Shown: one piece after another, positions 26,216 to 35,200 of the stretch
Position numbering within the stretch: the first letter of the stretch is position 1
How the letters are laid out: each line of letters starts with the position of its first letter
Assembly (NCBI GenBank): GCA_023409535.1
Contig: JAEYGZ010000013.1
Location: forward strand, 186,001-250,000
Source of the DNA: Bacillota bacterium
GTDB taxonomy: Bacteria; Bacillota; Clostridia; Lachnospirales; Lachnospiraceae
Direction of reading: 5' to 3'
DNA length: 64,000 nucleotides
Notes under the pieces: model-generated
What the model saw: the letters and a program-made list of their open reading frames with translations, nothing else
Told to the model about the DNA's origin: nothing
The model's database searches: none
Position numbers and translations under genes: made by a program

Positions 26216-27823
26216 ATGAGTCTTTCAGTAAATGAAGTGAAAAATGCGATTCAGGAAGGAAGAACAGTTCTTGGTATTGAATTTGGTTCTACTCGGATTA
26301 AAGCGGTTCTGATTGGTGAAGATCATTCAACCATAGCGTCGGGGAGCCATGATTGGGAAAACAGCTATATGGATAATCTCTGGACCTATCGCCTGGAGGA
26401 AATATGGGCAGGGTTGCAGGACAGCTATCAAAAGATGAAAGAGGATGTAAAGCGGCAGTATGGCATAACACTGCAAACCATGGGAGCAATCGGATTCAGC
26501 GGTATGATGCATGGGTATATGGCATTTGACAAGGCTGGGAAGCTTTTGGTGCCCTTCCGTACCTGGCGTAATAATATTACCGAACAGGCCTCCAAAAAGC
26601 TGACAGAACTATTCCGGTATAATATTCCCCAAAGGTGGAGTATTGCACATCTTTATCAGGCTGTTTTAAATGAAGAAAAGCATATTTCAGACATTGCCTT
26701 TCTGACTACCCTGGCAGGATATGTCCACTGGAAGCTGACAGGACAAAAGGTCTTAGGTGTAGGGGAAGCCTCCGGAGTATTTCCCATTGATCTGGATACG
26801 AAACAATTCAATCATCATATGATTGAGTTGTTTGATGACATGATTGATACAAAGCGGCTCCCATGGAAGCTTGAGGAAATCCTTCCAAAGGTTTTGGCGG
26901 CGGGTGAGAATGCCGGTATACTTACGCCGGAGGGAGCAAAGCTTCTGGATATTACCGGGGATTTACAGCCGGGTATTCCCTTATGTCCGCCGGAGGGTGA
27001 TGCAGGAACGGGTATGGTCGCAACCAACAGCGTGGCAAAGCGAACCGGTAATGTGTCTGCCGGCACATCGGTATTTGCAATGATCGTACTGGAAAAGGAA
27101 TTGTCAAAGGTGTACGAAGAGATCGACCTCGTAACAACACCAACCGGCAATCTGGTGGCTATGGCTCATTCCAATAATTGTACCTCAGACTTAAATGCCT
27201 GGGTCGGGTTGTTCGATGAGTTTGCAAAGGCTTTGGGGGTGGAGGTTGATGCTAATCGATTATTTGGTATGCTTTATCATCTGGCCCTTCAGGGAGATCA
27301 GGATTGCGGCGGGTTACTGTCATACGGTTATCTCTCCGGTGAACATATCACGGGCTTCGAGGAGGGACGGCCCTTGTTTGTACGTTCTTCGGACAGCAAA
27401 TTCACTCTGGCTAATTTTATGCGTATGCATTTATTCACGGCCCTTGGCGCGCTCAAAATCGGTCTGGACATCCTTCTGAAACAGGAGGGGGTTCAGCTGG
27501 ATGAAATTCTCGGCCATGGCGGATTATTTAAAACCAAAGAGGTAGGACAGAAGATTATGGCAGCAGCGGTCGGTGTTCCGGTGACGGTCATGGAAACTGC
27601 CGGAGAAGGCGGAGCTTGGGGAATTGCACTGCTTGCATCCTATTTGGTGAATAAGACGGAGTATGAAACCTTGGAAGAGTATCTTAGTAATAGAGTATTT
27701 ATTGATAAGGTGGGGATTAAAATGGCTCCCGACCCGAAGGACACAGAAGGGTTTGAGCAATATATGAAGCGTTATAAAAACGGACTCGCAATAGAAAGAG
27801 CTGCAGTAGAGCATCTAAAATAG
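26216..27823 (+). CDS. araB: L-ribulokinase (FGGY family)
   Basis: The 535-residue protein has the FGGY kinase layout: an N-terminal phosphate loop (GIEFGSTRIKAVLI near residue 20), an adenosine region (GNVSAGTSVFAM near residue 280) and C-terminal motif HGGLFKTKEVGQ near residue 430. Placed after araA and araD, it most likely phosphorylates L-ribulose to L-ribulose 5-phosphate. I chose ATG 26216 with GGGGGA 7 bp upstream; ATG 26201 adds five residues. Other FGGY sugars cannot be excluded, but context is strong. Confidence 0.9.
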   Translation: MSLSVNEVKNAIQEGRTVLGIEFGSTRIKAVLIGEDHSTIASGSHDWENSYMDNLWTYRLEEIWAGLQDSYQKMKEDVKRQYGITLQTMGAIGFSGMMHGYMAFDKAGKLLVPFRTWRNNITEQASKKLTELFRYNIPQRWSIAHLYQAVLNEEKHISDIAFLTTLAGYVHWKLTGQKVLGVGEASGVFPIDLDTKQFNHHMIELFDDMIDTKRLPWKLEEILPKVLAAGENAGILTPEGAKLLDITGDLQPGIPLCPPEGDAGTGMVATNSVAKRTGNVSAGTSVFAMIVLEKELSKVYEEIDLVTTPTGNLVAMAHSNNCTSDLNAWVGLFDEFAKALGVEVDANRLFGMLYHLALQGDQDCGGLLSYGYLSGEHITGFEEGRPLFVRSSDSKFTLANFMRMHLFTALGALKIGLDILLKQEGVQLDEILGHGGLFKTKEVGQKIMAAAVGVPVTVMETAGEGGAWGIALLASYLVNKTEYETLEEYLSNRVFIDKVGIKMAPDPKDTEGFEQYMKRYKNGLAIERAAVEHLK

Positions 27824-27858
27824 ATGTATGATTTTCAAAAAAGCCGATAACTATGTCG

Positions 27859-27985
27859 ATTGACATAAAAGTATGTCAATATAAGCATATTAAAACCGAG
27901 TAAATACGTATATTCTTAATTTCTTTGACGAAGAATTGTGTCAAAATATATTGACATAACTTTTCGTCAAAGTCGTATTTTGACA
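27859..27985. repeat. Cluster of seven TTGAC motifs in alternating orientation
   Basis: TTGACA or TTGACG occurs at 27860(+), 27874(-), 27925(+), 27939(-), 27951(+), 27966(-) and 27980(+), with steps of 12-15 bp inside each group. They make nested inverted repeats: ATTGACATA/TATGTCAAT (27859-27880) and CTTTGACGAA/TTCGTCAAAG (27923-27972) around TGTCAA-N6-TTGACA. It sits right after araB at the edge of a scarred AT-rich region. It looks like multiple protein-binding sites, for example the end of an IS21- or Tn7-like element, but no transposase is nearby. Confidence 0.5.
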
Positions 27986-28116
27986 TAAAGCCTATGTAAG
28001 TGCCCCAGGAAATCTAACTCATAGTGGAGTACCGCCTTTTCAAGGTACTTGCGCAGTTCACCCATGGAGATCGGGTGATCCAGGGAATGGACCAGCACAG
28101 TTTCCGTTCGGAGCAT
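27967..28116 (-). CDS. Short open frame beside the TTGAC cluster, unknown
   Basis: A 49-codon frame runs from ATG 28116 toward the TTGAC repeats and stops inside them. The product has a coding-like look (motifs VHSLDHPISMGELRKYLEKA and HYELDFLGH) but no ribosome site and no family I recognise. If the repeats are a mobile-element end, this could be the remaining end of one of its genes. It may equally be chance. Confidence 0.25.
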   Translation of the reverse strand: MLRTETVLVHSLDHPISMGELRKYLEKAVLHYELDFLGHLHRLYVKIRL

Positions 28117-28325
28117 CTGTTATTTTATCCGAAGGCGTTCCTATGTATCCAGATAGTACTATCCGTAATACTTTTACTATTTTAGATACTGGTGACTATG
28201 GTTTTGTCCTTACTCCCCATTTCATTGATGTATGGCAGGGAACTGATACTACAGGAGGGCCAATTTACAACTGGTGTAGGAATACTTTTTCAAAAAGAAA
28301 AAGTGACATTACTTTTATCTGGTAG
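28101..28325 (+). pseudogene. C-terminal gene fragment, unknown
   Basis: The plus-strand frame ending in TAG at 28325 reads like the end of a protein (SVILSEGVPMYPDSTIRN, then GDYGFVLTPHFIDVWQG). The frame is open back to 27984 but the composition changes near 28100, where the repeat region ends, so the 5' part of a gene was probably replaced. An internal ATG at 28143 has no ribosome site. I do not recognise the family. A hairpin terminator follows at 28347. Confidence 0.4.
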
Positions 28326-28346
28326 ATTATTTTGAATTTTAATTCA

Positions 28347-28388
28347 AATAAGCTTGTTTATAGCCATCCTGCTATAAACAAGCTTATT
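28347..28388. terminator. Bidirectional terminator hairpin
   Basis: AATAAGCTTGTTTATAG (28347-28363) and its exact complement (28372-28388) form a 17-bp stem with an 8-base loop. It lies between the plus-strand fragment and the minus-strand DUF3888 gene, whose stop is at 28406, and could serve both. Confidence 0.75.
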
Positions 28389-28405
28389 GCAGTAAAATTA
28401 AGCAT

Positions 28406-28839
28406 TCACTGTAAATATAAATCCTTATAACGCTCTGTTAATGGATAATCTTTTACATGTTCGAAATTCACTAATTCTTGAATTCCAGGGTATGAAAGTT
28501 CTATTGAAATTATGTCTCTACCTACCGTTATGTGTGGTCCCAAAAATGGTGTAACTTCAATTTTGATAATAAAATTCATTGTCCGATAGCCATTGGGACG
28601 TTCAATATTCAAAATTTTTATTGTAGAAATATCATAGCCTGGTGTTTCACTAAAAGTATTTTTATAATGGTCGGCAACCGCTTTATTAATTGTTGGAGCA
28701 AGAGCAGTAATGATAACATCCTGATACAATATATCCTGTGGCTCTTCTTCAACTTGCTTTGCCATGGAATTAACAATTGAAGTTCTTAATGTGATGACAA
28801 CTACAATTAAAATAAATGCAGTTAGAATTTTTTTTTCAT
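28406..28839 (-). pseudogene. DUF3888 protein gene with one-base frameshift in an A-run
   Basis: The intact part (119 codons from ATG 28765) matches the DUF3888 pattern: DVIITALAPTINKAVADHY, IKILNIERPNGYRTMNFIIK and FEHVKDY. Upstream, AAAAGGAG and ATG 28839 are followed by nine A. Read as ten A, the frame continues as a signal peptide (MKKKILTAFILIVVVITL) straight into the domain, giving 144 residues. With nine A it stops after five codons. The gene is therefore disrupted, or is read by slippage on the homopolymer, or the base is a sequencing error. The function of DUF3888 is unknown; the product would be exported. Confidence 0.75.
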
Positions 28840-29016
28840 AGATTCACTCCTTTTCAATGTTTCCCTTCATGTAGTATACTAAAACAGAATGAGAAATATT
28901 CATCGTTATAATGTGAATAGGCTCACATCTTAACTTTATAATTGTACCATATAAAGATAAATTTTATTGAAATAGCTCTGGTTCTTTATTAAGAATTCAG
29001 AATTTTATTACGTTTT
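28840..29016. other. AT-rich spacer
   Basis: About 180 bp between the DUF3888 remnant and short frames. It contains promoter-like AT tracts but I see no feature that can be assigned. Confidence 0.4.
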
Positions 29017-29229
29017 TTGGAATTAATTTTAAGGAGATCATGTTCAGAAGATATTCCATATAGTTATTATTTAAAAAGTGATCAACATGGTTATAAATGT
29101 GCCTGTGGAAATAAACTTTTTAATAAAGATATTGTAAAGGCCATACAGACATGGAACGAATATGATTTCAATTTCATACCCTCACTTTTAGTAAATATAA
29201 AGAAGAAAAGGCCTACTATATCTCAATGA
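29017..29229 (+). CDS. Short hypothetical frame, possible gene remnant
   Basis: A 70-codon frame from TTG 29017 without a ribosome site. It contains a CxC pair (KCACGNKLF) and AIQTWNEYDFNF. Base composition is very AT-rich, unlike the metabolic genes on both sides. The stop codon region overlaps the ATG of the next short frame. I do not recognise a family. It may be a fragment of a transferred gene or chance. Confidence 0.22.
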   Translation: MELILRRSCSEDIPYSYYLKSDQHGYKCACGNKLFNKDIVKAIQTWNEYDFNFIPSLLVNIKKKRPTISQ

Positions 29230-29432
29230 ACGTATTACAAAACCTCACTGATACCATAAGTGCTAGCGGTGAAAAAACATTACGTAAAATGTCACTTAAT
29301 AGACTGGACAGCAGTAATATTAAATCATATTCGAGCATACATCAATCTGAATATTTTATTGGAAATGATACTTCTCTTTATAATAGAGGCCTTATTGTAC
29401 CGATTTATTGTATAAAGAATCACTCAAAATAG
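29226..29432 (+). CDS. Short hypothetical frame, possible gene remnant
   Basis: A 68-codon frame whose ATG overlaps the previous stop (CAATGA). There is no ribosome site of its own and no recognised motif. Its only support is the overlap and continued coding-like AT-rich composition. It lies within the same scarred region. Confidence 0.2.
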   Translation: MNVLQNLTDTISASGEKTLRKMSLNRLDSSNIKSYSSIHQSEYFIGNDTSLYNRGLIVPIYCIKNHSK

Positions 29433-29447
29433 TAAAACATTATGTAA

Positions 29448-29615
29448 AAAAGCATTATAGAATCAGGTCATCTTTTGAAGCACTTACGAACTGTTCTTCC
29501 TGGATCATTTTACTGGCTACAGGGTCGGTCTCTTTTATATTCTGCCAAGAAAATAGGAGGCTATGCTGACTTTCGTGAGTTCAGATATCATGTGGGGATT
29601 GATAATCCAGGCTGA
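29448..29615 (+). pseudogene. C-terminal gene fragment, unknown
   Basis: An open frame without a start codon of its own ends at TGA 29615. The translated end (VLPGSFYWLQGRSLLYSAKK, then GYADFREFRYHVGIDNPG) has the residue mix of a real protein. The frame opens at 29448 just after a stop. It is best read as the surviving 3' end of a lost gene. Family not recognised. Confidence 0.35.
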
Positions 29616-29683
29616 AAAGAGTAATATTATGAGATGGAATAATATTACCTGAACAGGTTCAGGGAGCATTGGAGGTACTGCGG

Positions 29684-30421
29684 ATGAAGATTACCTATAT
29701 CGGCCATAGCGGCTTTTTAATGGAATGGGAGAACTGCTGCTTTTTATTTGATTATTATACCGGAGTGATACCGGATCTGGATTCTGACAAAAAGCTATTC
29801 GTTTTTGCCAGCCATAAGCATGGAGACCACTATAATCCTGAAGTTTTTAAACTTGGCGTCAAGTATCCGAATGTTATTTATGTATTATCCTCCGACATCC
29901 GGGTAAAGAAGGAGGCTTACCTTCAAGCCGGAGCTGCAGATGGGATAACAGAACGGATTGTAACCGTTAAGCCTGATCAGGAATATGAACTGAAGGATAA
30001 GAGCGGAGATAGAATAAAGCTTAGGACCTTACGGTCCACGGATTGCGGGGTGGCTTTTCTTCTGCAATATCAGGGAAAGACCGTCTACCATGCCGGTGAT
30101 CTGAATGATTGGGTATGGAAGGAAGAGGCTAGGCAGGAGAATAACAATATGACAGCCAGGTTTCTTAAGGAAATGGAAGTTCTGAGGGGGATTGCGATTG
30201 ATGTGGCCTTTGTGCCGCTTGATCCGCGCCAGGAGGAATGGTATTATCGTGGACTGGAGGCACTGCTTACGACGGCTGAGGTAAAGTATGCCTTTCCGAT
30301 GCATTTCTGGGGTAAACCGGAGGTCATTGGGCAGTTTATACGGGAAAGAAGTTCGGCAGCCGGTCGTGCAACGATTATGGATGTCGCACAGGACGGTCAG
30401 CAGTGGGAGTTGCCATTATAG
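29684..30421 (+). CDS. MBL-fold metallo-hydrolase
   Basis: The 245-residue protein has the metallo-beta-lactamase fold signature SHKHGDH (residues about 43-49, the HxHxDH zinc motif), preceded by GHSGFLMEW, and a later YHAGDLNDW motif with a conserved Asp and PMHFWG. ATG 29684 is 8 bp from GGAGG. Proteins of this type are close to UlaG-like or putative hydrolases of small molecules; the substrate is unknown. trmO follows by 19 bp, so they are probably co-transcribed. Confidence 0.85.
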   Translation: MKITYIGHSGFLMEWENCCFLFDYYTGVIPDLDSDKKLFVFASHKHGDHYNPEVFKLGVKYPNVIYVLSSDIRVKKEAYLQAGAADGITERIVTVKPDQEYELKDKSGDRIKLRTLRSTDCGVAFLLQYQGKTVYHAGDLNDWVWKEEARQENNNMTARFLKEMEVLRGIAIDVAFVPLDPRQEEWYYRGLEALLTTAEVKYAFPMHFWGKPEVIGQFIRERSSAAGRATIMDVAQDGQQWELPL

Positions 30422-30440
30422 AAGGTAAGCCGGGGAAAAT

Positions 30441-31283
30441 ATGATGCAGAATGATAATTGGTCAGATAATCAGATGGATAATAGAATAAATAACCAGATA
30501 AACAATAAGATAAGTAGTCAGATAAACCACCAAGTAAAGAATCAAGTAAACGATCAAATAAACAATGGGGTTGACAATGAACCGCTTTTACTAAGAAGGA
30601 TTGCCCGCATTCATACGGACTTCCCGGAGAAATTCGGGATTCCCCGTCAAAGCGGGATTGTGGATTCCTTAAAGGCGCAGATTATATTTGAACCGGAATT
30701 TCGCAATGCCGATGCTTTGCGGGGATTGGAGGGCTTCTCCCATATCTGGCTGATCTGGGGCTTCCTGGATACCGGACGGGATACCTGGTCTCCTATGGTA
30801 AAGCCGCCGCGTCTTGGAGGAAATAAGCGGATGGGGGTTTTTGCAACCCGGTCGCCTTTCCGGCCAAATCCACTGGGGCTTTCCTCTGTAGAACTGGAAG
30901 GTATTGAGTTAGGTACGGAACAGGGACCGGTTCTGCATGTGTCCGGAGCAGACCTGATGGACGGTACACCTATTTATGATATTAAACCTTACTTACCCTA
31001 TACGGACAGTCATCCTGAGGCATTGGGCGGGTTTGCTGATCCGCTTAAGGAGTATGCCTTGCAGGTGGAATTTCCGGAGCGTTTGCTGAAACTGATTCCA
31101 GCGCAGCATCATGAAGCACTTTTGGGTGTGCTGGCCCATGATCCCAGACCTTCCTATCATAATGATCCGGAACGGAAATACGGCTTTGGGTATGCAGGCT
31201 TTAATATCCGGTTTACCGTACAGGACAGCTTGATCAAGGTGTGTGAAGTCACACCGTATGATGAGTATAAGGAAACTTTATAA
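30441..31283 (+). CDS. trmO: tRNA (adenine(37)-N6)-methyltransferase TrmO, with repeat-rich N-terminal extension
   Basis: Residues about 48-280 match the TrmO/YaeB (UPF0066) family, which methylates t6A37 in tRNA using AdoMet; motifs are FATRSPFRPNPLGLSSVEL and GADLMDGTPIYDIKPYLPY. The first 46 residues are not part of the family. They contain nine tandem tetrapeptides of the form x-N-Q-I/V (residues 9-44, bases 30465-30572, 12-bp period). The family usually starts directly at the beta-barrel domain. Start choice between ATG 30441 and 30444 is open. Confidence 0.9.
   Translation: MMQNDNWSDNQMDNRINNQINNKISSQINHQVKNQVNDQINNGVDNEPLLLRRIARIHTDFPEKFGIPRQSGIVDSLKAQIIFEPEFRNADALRGLEGFSHIWLIWGFLDTGRDTWSPMVKPPRLGGNKRMGVFATRSPFRPNPLGLSSVELEGIELGTEQGPVLHVSGADLMDGTPIYDIKPYLPYTDSHPEALGGFADPLKEYALQVEFPERLLKLIPAQHHEALLGVLAHDPRPSYHNDPERKYGFGYAGFNIRFTVQDSLIKVCEVTPYDEYKETL
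30465..30572 (+). repeat. Nine in-frame 12-bp tandem repeats in trmO
   Basis: Nine degenerate 12-bp units encode DNQM, DNRI, NNQI, NNKI, SSQI, NHQV, KNQV, NDQI and NNGV. Codon choice varies between units (CAG/CAA, ATA/GTA), so the array is not a very recent expansion. Ile or Val at every fourth position is conserved. Confidence 0.8.
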
Positions 31284-31390
31284 TTATTTTTTTTGATTAC
31301 TTGATCGGTACAATTAAATATTCAAAAACACAGGGCAATTTTTTATAATCGAACGGCTTGTTTTAACATTGTTTTTAAAATTTTTCTATG

Positions 31391-31419
31391 GTAACGTATG
31401 TTTATACGTTACTTTTTTT
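31391..31419 (+). terminator. Terminator after trmO, in the leader of the AraC gene
   Basis: GTAACGTAT (31391-31399) and ATACGTTAC (31404-31412) form a tight 9-bp hairpin with a 4-base loop followed by seven T. It ends only 25 bp before the ATG of the AraC regulator, with its ribosome site in between. It may end trmO transcription or act as an attenuator of the AraC gene. Confidence 0.85.
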
Positions 31420-31444
31420 ATTGCATTTTTAAGGGAGGCTTCTT

Positions 31445-32284
31445 ATGCAGACAACAGAAAAAGGAGTGATGCCTTCGTCGGAGCTGTTTTTTACAAGTCC
31501 AAGCAATCAGGCAAAGAGCTTATTTTATTATGTTACCTGTACCGGGCATTACAGATATGAGGATTCCTATGTGCTTCGGCGGGAGAATTACAACAGTTAT
31601 CTTATCCTGCATGTATTAAAGGGCAGTATGAAAATCGAGCATGACGATTTATCCTATATTGCAAAAATGGGTGATACCGTCCTGATTAATTGTCATAAGC
31701 CCCATGGCTATTCTTCCCTGGGCAATCTGGATACCCTGTGGTTTCATTATGACGGAGCGAATGCCGGCGCAATCTATGAGGAATTAAGTATTTTATATAC
31801 CGGGATCATTCTGCTTCGAAATTCCGGTGATATTGTAAACCGGATGAATGCCATCTATCAAATCTATCAATCGGGTAAAAAGACTTCGGAGGCGATTCAA
31901 TCAGCCTATATCGCCAGAATTCTGGGAGAGTTATTTCAGGGTCCGGGGATCCCTGACTCAGGGGAAGATAATGTCATTGAAACTGTGGTGAATCGTATTG
32001 AAGAAAATTATGACAAAGAGTTATCCATCCGGGATCTGGCAGAAGCAGCGGGCTTAAGTGAGTACTATTTCTCCCGTAAATTTAAGAAGCAGACGGGCTT
32101 TACCGTACATGAGTATATCATCAAGACCAGAGTCAACAGTGCGAAAATGCTCTTAAAATCCACGAAGCTCAGTCTTCGGGAAATCGCTTATCAATGCGGC
32201 TTTTCCAATGAATCACGCTTTTCAAATACTTTTAAGAAGATAGCGGGTATGACACCGGGGAATTTTCGGAGTACCAATATATAG
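31445..32284 (+). CDS. AraC family transcriptional regulator
   Basis: The 279-residue protein has an N-terminal cupin sensing domain (YLILHVLKGSMKIEH near residue 55; NCHKPHGYSSLG near residue 82) and a C-terminal double helix-turn-helix (LSIRDLAEAAGLSEYYFSRKFKK near residues 198-220; GMTPGNFRSTN at the end). GGGAGG precedes the ATG. It is followed after 11 bp by the DUF5107-TPR gene and then a GH2 gene, so it probably controls these. Sugar ligand unknown. Confidence 0.9.
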   Translation: MQTTEKGVMPSSELFFTSPSNQAKSLFYYVTCTGHYRYEDSYVLRRENYNSYLILHVLKGSMKIEHDDLSYIAKMGDTVLINCHKPHGYSSLGNLDTLWFHYDGANAGAIYEELSILYTGIILLRNSGDIVNRMNAIYQIYQSGKKTSEAIQSAYIARILGELFQGPGIPDSGEDNVIETVVNRIEENYDKELSIRDLAEAAGLSEYYFSRKFKKQTGFTVHEYIIKTRVNSAKMLLKSTKLSLREIAYQCGFSNESRFSNTFKKIAGMTPGNFRSTNI

Positions 32285-32295
32285 GAGGGGAGTTC

Positions 32296-35200
32296 ATGCA
32301 AGATAGTTCAGTACAGGAGAATACAGTCAGGATATGGGAGGAAGCTGTTGTGCTTCCCACTTATGAGGCGGGTGTGCCGGATAAGAATCCCATGTTCCTG
32401 GAGAAACGGGTATATCAGGGAAGCAGCGGAAAGATATATCCATATCCCGTGATTGACAGGATTTATGATGAAAAGAAGGACAAGAAATACAATGCGGTTT
32501 TTCTGGAAAACAGATATCTCAAGATCATGATACTTCCGGAGCTGGGAGGAAGAATTCAGAGAGCCCTCGACAAGACCAATCACTATGACTTTGTATATTA
32601 CAATGAAGTGATTAAGCCTGCACTTGTAGGGCTTACCGGACCCTGGATCTCGGGTGGAATTGAATTTAACTGGCCCCAGCATCACAGGCCGAGCACCTTC
32701 TTACCGGTAGATTATATGCTGAAGGAGAATGAAGACGGCAGTAAGACAGTATGGATCAATGAGATTGATCCCATGTATGGAACCAAGGGTGCGGCAGGTT
32801 TTACGTTATATCCGGACAAGGCTTATCTGGAGATCAGGGGACAGCTTTATAACCGTACTGCTTTGGCACAGACCTTCCTCTGGTGGGCGAATCCGGCAGT
32901 TCCGGCGAATGAGAATACCATGTCTGTATTTCCTCCCGATGTCCATGCGGTATACGACCATGGTAAACGGGATGTTTCAGAATTCCCCATTGCAAAGGGC
33001 ACCTATTATAAAGTTGATTATTCCGGAGGCGTGGACATCTCAAGATATAAGAACATTCCGGTACCTACTTCGTATATGGCTTACCGATCGGATTATAATT
33101 TTATAGGCGGCTATGATCTGGCAAAGAGAGCAGGTATTCTCCATGTGGCAGACCATCATATCTCTCCCGGGAAGAAGCAGTGGACTTGGGGCAACGGTGA
33201 TTTCGGCCGTGCCTGGGAGCGCAATCTGACTGATGAAAATGGGCCTTACATTGAGCTTATGACCGGTGTCTATACGGATAACCAGCCGGACTTTACCTGG
33301 TTAAAGCCCTTTGAGGAGAAGACCTTTACCCAGTATTTCATGCCCTATAAGGAAGTGGGCAGGGTTAAGTCGGCAAGTACCTATGCGGCGGTTGGGATGG
33401 AGCTGGAGCCTTCCTCAGAGGGAGGCAATTGCGCGGCAGTTTGCATCTATGCGGCCGGAGTATTTCAGCATGCACGAATCTTACTGACAAACAGAAATTC
33501 GGATCCATACCTGGATGTGACGGTAAGTCTTTCTCCGGAGGCTGTCTATCAGAATAAGGTATCGGTAGAGAATTGTGAAGAAAAGGACCTAATCCTGATG
33601 GTGTATGCGGAGGACGGCCGCAGTCTGGTTGAATATAAACCACAGCAGGCTGAGACCGTGGAGCTTCCTGAGGCGGCATTACCTGTTTTGCTTCCGGAGC
33701 AGGTGGAAAGCCTGGAGGAGCTCTATCTGATTGGTCTGCATATGGAACAATACCGTCATGCTACCTATGATCCTGATCCTTATTATCTGGAGGGCTTAAA
33801 GCGTGACAGCACCGATATCCGCCTGAATACTGCCTATGGTACTCTGCTTCTGCGAAGAGGGTTATTTGCAGAGAGTGAGCCTTACTTTATGAACGCGATT
33901 AAAAAGCTGCAGCTGCGCAATCCTAATCCATATGATTCGGAGGCAATGTATCAGTTAGGACTGGCTTATTTTTATCAGGGGAAATACGAGGAAGCATATA
34001 AGCAGTTTCGTAAAGCTGCCTGGAGTAACGAACAGCAGGAGAACTCCTATTATTATGCTGCAGCGATTGAAGCTTTGCAGGGAAATTATGAGAATGCCCT
34101 GCAATTTGTTGAATTGGGACTTGTGAAGAACAGTCATAATCTGAAGGCCAGGGGACTGAAAAGCAGCTTATTAAGACTGTTTGGCAGAGCGGAGGAGGCG
34201 GTTGCATATAGCAAAGAAAGTCTGACCCTGGACAGCTTTGATTACCGCACAGGCTACGAAGAATACCTGCTTGCGAAGGAGCAGGGGGAGAGCGAGAGGG
34301 CAAAGGAGCTGATTTCCGCCTTAAAGCTCAGAATGAGAGATCAGGTGAATACCTATCTGGAGATAGCGCAGGACTTTGCCGAGACAGGCTTTTATCAGGA
34401 AGCCATTGGCCTACTGGGGGAGTGTTACAGTGATCATCCCATGCTAAAATATTATGAAGCCTACTATCATATGCTGCTGGAGGATGAGGCGAAGGCTCAG
34501 GCATGCCTGAAGGAGGCACAGGATCGGCCTTCACTTTACTGCTTTCCAAATAAACTTACGGACATCATCGTATTAACAAAGGCTATTTCTAAGAATTCTT
34601 CGGATGACAGGGCTCATTATTACCTTGGAAACCTGTGGTATGACAAAAAGCAGTATGACAGAGCTTTTAACTGCTTTATGAAATCGGCAGAAATCAATCC
34701 TGCCTTTGCTACGGTTCACCGTAATCTGGCATTGATTTATTATAATAAGCAGCAGGATCCGGATCAGGCCAGAAGATGCATGGAAGAGGCATACAGGCTT
34801 GATACTTCCGATGCTCGAATACTGCTGGAGCTTGACCAGCTCTATAAAAAGTGCGGAGTGAGCGTGGAGGAACGAAGGAAGCTGTACCTGGATCACCCTG
34901 AGGCAGTTAAATTACGGGACGATCTGTATACGGAGTATGTTACCCTGCATAACCTGACAGGACAGTATGAAGAGGCGCACCGGCTGATTATGGACAGACA
35001 GTTTCATCCCTGGGAGGGAGGCGAAGGCAAAATATCCCGCCAGTATGTCCTCTCCCTGACCCAAATGGCACGAGAACTGCTTCTAACGGAGGCTGGTACT
35101 TCGAAGGAAAATGGGATCAACCCTGAGAATATCCGGCTGGCAATCGTTTATCTGATGAGAGCTTTGATCTATCCCCAGAATCTAGGGGAGGGGAAGCTTG

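Noticed and set aside
27859..27985. TTGAC cluster as a CRISPR array
   Set aside because: Repeats are short, alternate in orientation and have unequal spacing. There are no cas genes.
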